NCBI GenBank assembly: GCA_027886175.1
Contig: JAJNNQ010000009.1
Location: 14,171,501-14,235,500 of the forward strand
Source: Phylloscopus collybita
Lineage: Eukaryota; Chordata; Aves; Passeriformes; Phylloscopidae
Length of the DNA stretch: 64,000 bases
Direction of reading: 5' to 3'
This document shows, one piece after another, positions 58,800 to 64,000 of the stretch. Below the pieces are notes generated by a model. The model did not search any database. It was not told the DNA's origin and worked only from the letters and a program-made list of their open reading frames with translations. Numbering within the stretch: position 1 is the stretch's first letter; every line of letters begins with the position of its first letter. The position numbers were made by a program, and so were the translations under genes.

Positions 58800-59528
58800 T
58801 GTCTTGGTTTGGAAAGACAGGTGTCTGCCAGGAATGCTGGAACTTCCCTTGGAACAGAGAATGCAAACCCGCTCTCTCCAAAATTATTATGATTTTGCAA
58901 TTAGCAGCTTTCTGGCAAAGATATGGGAATAGGAATAACAGGTTTTTACTACAAATATTAAAATTACAAATGCAGTAGTGAAAAAAAAAATGCAAGCAAA
59001 CAAAACAAAACAAAAATCCTAGAAACCCTGACAGAGTCAGAATACAACCTGGCACCCTGTTGGTCAGGGTGTTGGAAGCAGTCCAAATTATTCCTCCTAT
59101 AGTAATAGACATGGTTCTGTTGGAGTAGAGATGATCCTGTGGAAAGGTCCAGTGGTGGTGAGATAAGTCTGGTCTTCCTCTGGGAAATCCAGTGGAAAAA
59201 ACAGGTTCTCCTGTTCTGCTGAATTTCAGCTTTTATCTAGGTAGGAATGCTTGGCTCCTTCCGCTGGGTGGAGCACCTCACAATGGGATGATGTAATTTT
59301 ATCAGTCATGTGGTAAGCCTTAGTGGCCCATTAACAGAAGATATCCCCCAGGAGGATGAGTCCTCAAAGAAATAAGCAGCAGTGCTCCACCTGGTTTTAA
59401 CAGCTGGCCCATTAACAGAAGGCACCCACCCCCTCCCCCAGAGTTAAAAGAAAAAACACCTCTTCAACTGGTTTCAACAGATTGGGAATAGAATACATGC
59501 TTTTGGTTATATGTTGCAACCCAAGACA
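58800..59528. mobile_element. Solo ERV LTR, songbird type, inserted in a CR1
   Basis: The element of 729 bp starts TGTCTTGGTTTGGAAAGACA and ends GCAACCCAAGACA, giving TG...CA ends with an imperfect terminal inverted repeat (TGTCTTGG / CCAAGACA). Internal phrases such as AAAGATATGGGAATAGGAAT, CTGACAGAGTCAGAATACAA, CACCCTGTTGGTCAGGGTGT, TGGGATGATGTAATTTTATC and CCCATTAACAGAAG are ones I associate with a passerine ERV LTR family. Flanking five-mers CCGCA and CCCCA match at four of five positions, compatible with a decayed 5-bp TSD. No internal retroviral genes are present, so it is a solo LTR left by recombination. Confidence 0.82.
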
Positions 59529-59560
59529 CCCCAAAATCACATCACACATATTGGATATAT
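59529..59560 (-). repeat. CR1 LINE fragment, right half
   Basis: CCCCAAAATCACATCACACA resumes the CR1 text (family form CCCCAAGAATCACACCATG) directly after the LTR. It is very short. Confidence 0.55.
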
Positions 59561-62500
59561 CTCAGGATATATATTTAGTGTTCAATGACTGTTTATTTTA
59601 GTAGAGTATACAATTAAAATACTGATGTCTCCTAATTACAGGGTCTGCTTTTGTGGTTCTCATTGGCATTAGCTAATTCTACTGCCTGTATTTCTGTTCC
59701 TGTTATTGACCTAATTCTAAGTACAGAAAACATGATTATTTCAGGCAGATGACCATTTTTTATAAATATCTTTGTGCTTTGTATAGGAAGGTAAAAAATG
59801 GGAATATGATTCTTATGTTCTAGCAGTAGTGCTCTTCAACCTGTGAGCATCTAACTGGGTGAAACAAAGTTTGTATCTGAGCAGATGTGTTTTTATCACC
59901 TCATCTGATTAGTTTAGTGAAAAGCACTAAGCTTTTCAAGAACACCAGTATTCTTCATGTCCTGTCTACTTATATCAGCTAGTTTAGTTAAATAGAGATG
60001 TCACTTCCATATATCAAACTAGCCTTGTTTGTAGCAAGCACACATTATAATGAAACTCTACAGTAAATGTTTATAAAATAGATGCACTTGGTTTTATGTG
60101 GATAACTAAAACATGAATAGAGCTCTCCATTATATACCATTTAAAAATATACAGTGAAATTTTCATAGGTTATTTTCAGGTCTTTGTTTATTGTTACTGT
60201 TTGGAGACTAATGATCTGGTGATACTGGGGCCAAAGGGCCATGATCTCATCACATGCCTGTTCTGCTACACAAGAGAATGCATGTGTGGAGGCTGCATTG
60301 TATTTAGACAAACTCTTAGGGCTAGAAAAACAATCACACAACTTTTATGCTGAGCTGAGAACACTTGATCATAGTAAAAGCATGTTACTTTATAGAATCC
60401 TTCCTCAAAGCAGAGCTATATTTCAGTAAGACTGAAAAAAAATATGGGAATTTAAACAACACAGCTTGTAAGGTGAAGTAAAATATTAATATGCAACTGT
60501 ATGAAAAACTCCATGGTGTTATATTATAAAAAACAAGTAGAAGAGAAATTTTTGTTTGGTACTAATTTAAAACATTTATTATTCTCAAAGTGTTCTTATG
60601 AGGATGATATATCTTGTTTCAGTACTGGTCTGGCAGAAAAAGGTGTGTTAGTGAAAGCAGTCAACTTGAAATGCCAGAAAATAACAAATTACTCTACTGT
60701 AGATTAGACTGCTGTTTTAACATGTCATTATTTGACTATTAAAATTAAATTTGGAGGGAAGGTAAAATCCGATATATACTCCTAAGTGATGTCTCTATAG
60801 CACTATCTATCAAATGTGGCTGTTTTTCCTTCCATTTAAACCGTTATCCTATGTTCCACACAGCTGAGTAATGTCACTCACTCTCTCTAAAGTTTCCCAT
60901 GTGGCCAAGTAATTTAAGTATGTCATCACCAGAGTAACTCTGCAGCTGAAAATATACTGCTATTAAATCCAGAGAGAATAGATCACTAATTGCAGCTTAA
61001 TATTAGAGATGGACATGAAATACTGCACCAGCCATCAGAGAATGCACTGGTAATCCAAACTTGTGTTATAATTGAAAAGACAAAGAACTGTTTATGTCTT
61101 CATGAATGACTTTTACAATTACAGTAGCTAAGAACTTGCTAAAGCTAAGTAAGACAAGGATTGCTATTTCTGTTGTAGACCGCAGCTTAATTATTTTTTA
61201 AGCTAAGAAATAAGTTTTTTTCCCAAAACCCTTCCTTGCAGGGAATGCCACACTGGGTAGGTTTCCTTGTATGAAAGTTGAACCACAGAGCATGTGACAA
61301 GATACAGCCTGTGTGGAGCATCACAGGAGGTGGTTCCTTCTCCCTGAAGGACTGCAATATAAATGAAGGATTGCATAAGTAACACCCAATTCTCGAGCTG
61401 GCTGCTCCAGAAGAGCCATTTGCCAGGAAGCAGAGCATAGGGCATCACCTCCTAGGTCTCTGCCATGTCCCCAGGAGTGTTAGTTAGTGATGTGGAAGGT
61501 GTATGCATGTAGCAGGCTTTTGGTTTTACTGCAGAAATTCATGTTTTGGAGTCCCTTGCACCTCTTTCCAGCTGCAGTTTCCAGAATAGGCTACAATTTT
61601 ATAAGCAACCAAACCAGCATCCACCCTGAGTGGTAGTCCCTTGGGTAAGGCCGTTTATTTCCTGTAACATCACTTGCAGGATTATTGCCTCTTGAAGTCA
61701 AACTATTAATGGATTGATTTAGAACAACTATTTTTATTACATCTTTAGGCTTCATCTTATCAATTTTATGTATAACCTATCTTTTAGCTGAACTACTACG
61801 TCGTTTAGGTTATGTTCTGAATCTCCCACTGATCTCCCCTTTTCCTCTTTTCCTACCAATTCCATATTAATTTTCAAGCTAAACTTATTGAATTGAAAAA
61901 AAAGTAAAAGAAAAAGAAAAGAAGGAATATTATGTATGAAATTCACTATCCTTTTGGCAAAACAGGAAGAGCAATATGATTGCTCAAGCCCAAAATAAGT
62001 TGAAAGAAAAAAGACCTGGCTATTACTGAAATGCAACTCTTTCAGTAGCTAGATCCGTGGAGTTTAGTTTGCTGTGACCTTAGAAAGCAGACATAACTGC
62101 TTTCTTGAAATATTTGGATTTTTGTCTATTGGTTCTCAGTATCTTTTCATGTTGTAATAAGCAATCTCAGTAGTGCTGCAAATGTACTGAAAATGACATT
62201 TCTATTTTATAAAGGCAGTTAATTCGACATAACCAAGATGTTCTCTTATTTTCCCTTTTTTCATACTGAGATTTTAGAATCAAACATGGAAAATTTTTTG
62301 TTCATGTTATTTCTCAAGTAGTTTGGGTTTTTTTTAAATTTATTACGTTCTTACATTTACCATTTTCACATTAATTTTAAAGACTTTTTGTATTAGGCTA
62401 ATTCAAACAAAGTAACAGAACAGGTATAGATTAATATTAAAATGTTCCTTTTTAGGACTACATTTAGTAATCCCCTCAGCTAACAAAAAATGAAGTCATG

Positions 62501-63780
62501 GTAAGCTGAACATGACAAACTGAACAGCTCCTCAATGGATTCCTGCTGAGAAAAGTAGACAGCAGAGATGATCTACTGCAGATCAACATGAGAAAAAGTG
62601 TGACATTTCTGTTGTCCTTTCCCATAATTTGATCATCCTTTAAAAAGCCTTTTTCATTTCAAGTATTCATGGATTGGGATGCAAAGAGAAGTAAGTAATC
62701 CTTTCCTTCTCTATCTTAGGCAAGGCATCTTCCCCATAAAATCCAAACATTTTGAGGGTTTCTTCCTTTTCATCCTCTCGTTTAAAATTTAAGTGTTTCA
62801 TTTCCCTCCATTTTCCATGAAGGATGTTTTCACAGCTAGATATCTATATTCCCTGGCAGTACCTCCCCACAGTGCAGAATGAGTTGGCTGAGAAGCTGGT
62901 GTGCAGCGCTTCAAGCTGTGATCAGTCTCCTTCAAGTTTGGGCCCAGTGCCACAGTGATTCAGATCTGTTCCTTCTCCATCCATTCTCTATAGTCTATTA
63001 CATTTCCATTTAGGGTTGAATTAAGGTATATTTTCAACCTTTTCTGCACTATAATGTTTCCAGATTATTTCAAAGAAAAGCCAACAGGCCCCTGTCTTCT
63101 GGTTCTAGAGTCTTGGGCTTAAAGAAACAGCAGAATTTGTAATGCTAGTGTTAGAGCTGACAGTGGTTTGTTCTTTAAGGTAGAAACTCTATCTTAACTG
63201 TAGTGCTTTACTGTTAAAAATTAACCACTTAAATCTTACACAAATATTTTTACAAGGCTGTACCATCACTTCATCAGATTTGGCTGATAAGGTTTCATAA
63301 TGAGTACTTTTCATACCCTTTTAACAAGCCTTTCCTATTTAGATTATTTCTCATATTCTTAGCCTTTTATGCATTCTCACAATCAGCTTTTTCTCAGCAT
63401 TTATCAGTCAGGTGTTGCTGCCTTAATATAGATTCCAGTAAGATACTCCATCAGACTGGAGAGTCAAAGTAAGTGCTCAGAATGTCTTAAGCCAACAGCA
63501 TTTGTTGCTGATAATTTAAGTGGGCTCTGTTCTTTCATTTTGGCATCTACATGTATATGAAACTGGAGGAGTTTTAACAGAAAACTCATTGTAGAAATTG
63601 CATAAGTTTTTAAAATCTAAAGCAAGTTTGATCTCAAATTCTGAGCCCAGTGAAAGGATAACAGTAAAAAGTTTCCTACCTCTGTACAGTTACATAATGT
63701 TTCTTAAATTAACCAAACATGCCAATTCTCATCTTGCTGTTTCTTATCTCTGCAGAACTAAATACAATCACAGCATTCTG
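59561..63780. other. Intergenic AT-rich sequence, no feature recognised
   Basis: No exon, RNA gene or repeat family was recognised. Open frames here (up to 94 codons on either strand) lack any recognisable motif and look random. Confidence 0.7.
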
Positions 63781-63787
63781 AGGTGTG

Positions 63788-63844
63788 GTTTAGTTTTTTT
63801 GTTGTTGTTGTTGTGGGTTTTTTTTGTGGTTTTTTTTTTTTTTG
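63788..63844. repeat. T/G-rich low-complexity tract
   Basis: Poly-T interrupted by GTTGTTGTTGTTGTGGG and TTTGTGG units near the right end of the window. The short open frame across it encodes only a Leu/Val/Phe-rich artefact. Confidence 0.85.
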
Positions 63845-64000
63845 TTCCCTAGGATAACACTCTCCAGTTATTTTCGCTTCATAAAGCATTTGATTAGAAC
63901 AGCCATACTTTCTCTTGTTAAAGATATCTAAGAGGACTGTGATTAATGTTTAAAGAGCTCCATGTGTACCCAATTATGAAACCAATTAATTTAGTCAAAG

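Noticed and set aside
58424..58978. 184-codon plus-strand ORF
   Set aside because: It runs from unique sequence across a CR1 fragment into the LTR, so the frame is open by chance.

Overview
The window is nuclear DNA from a bird, most likely a passerine. It is AT-rich, holds one widely spaced gene and a strong CpG island, and carries CR1 LINE fragments of the avian type (antisense to the window) plus a solo LTR whose ends and interior match an LTR type I know from songbird genomes. There are no bacterial-type operons, CRISPR arrays or recognisable tRNA/rRNA genes.

One protein-coding gene can be rebuilt completely: LCORL (ligand-dependent nuclear receptor corepressor-like), on the minus strand. 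Seven coding exons run from the start codon at 53949 to the TAG at 2299: 53802-53949, 29688-29753, 23160-23239, 22799-22928, 13517-13771, 4739-4829 and 2299-3331. Every intron is GT-AG and every phase fits. The parts sum to 1803 nt, or 600 codons plus stop, close to the roughly 602 residues I know for the short mammalian form. The protein has a Cys-containing N-terminal region, two CtBP-type motifs (PLDLTVN, VLDLSTK), two pipsqueak-type helix-turn-helix domains and basic nuclear-localisation stretches. It is expected to be a nuclear, DNA-binding transcriptional cofactor. The NCAPG-LCORL region is a recurrent body-size locus in vertebrates.

Layout: 1-2298 is 3'UTR and downstream sequence, with one CR1 scrap. 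2299-53949 is LCORL, with introns of about 1.4, 8.7, 9.0, 0.23, 6.4 and 24 kb that hold CR1 fragments, two degenerate copies of an ERV-LTR-like repeat and low-complexity tracts. About 53000-54680 is the CpG-island promoter, with a ZNF143/SBS-like site, a G-quadruplex-capable run, two upstream ATGs and CACGTG boxes. 54700-64000 looks intergenic: two CR1 copies, one of them split by the solo LTR, and one short exon-like block on the plus strand.

I found no clearly new biological system. The points most worth following up are the upstream start codons and G-rich run just before the LCORL start, the exon-like open block at 58130-58237 that could belong to a transcript divergent from LCORL, and the absence from this window of any large terminal exon for the long LCORL isoform.
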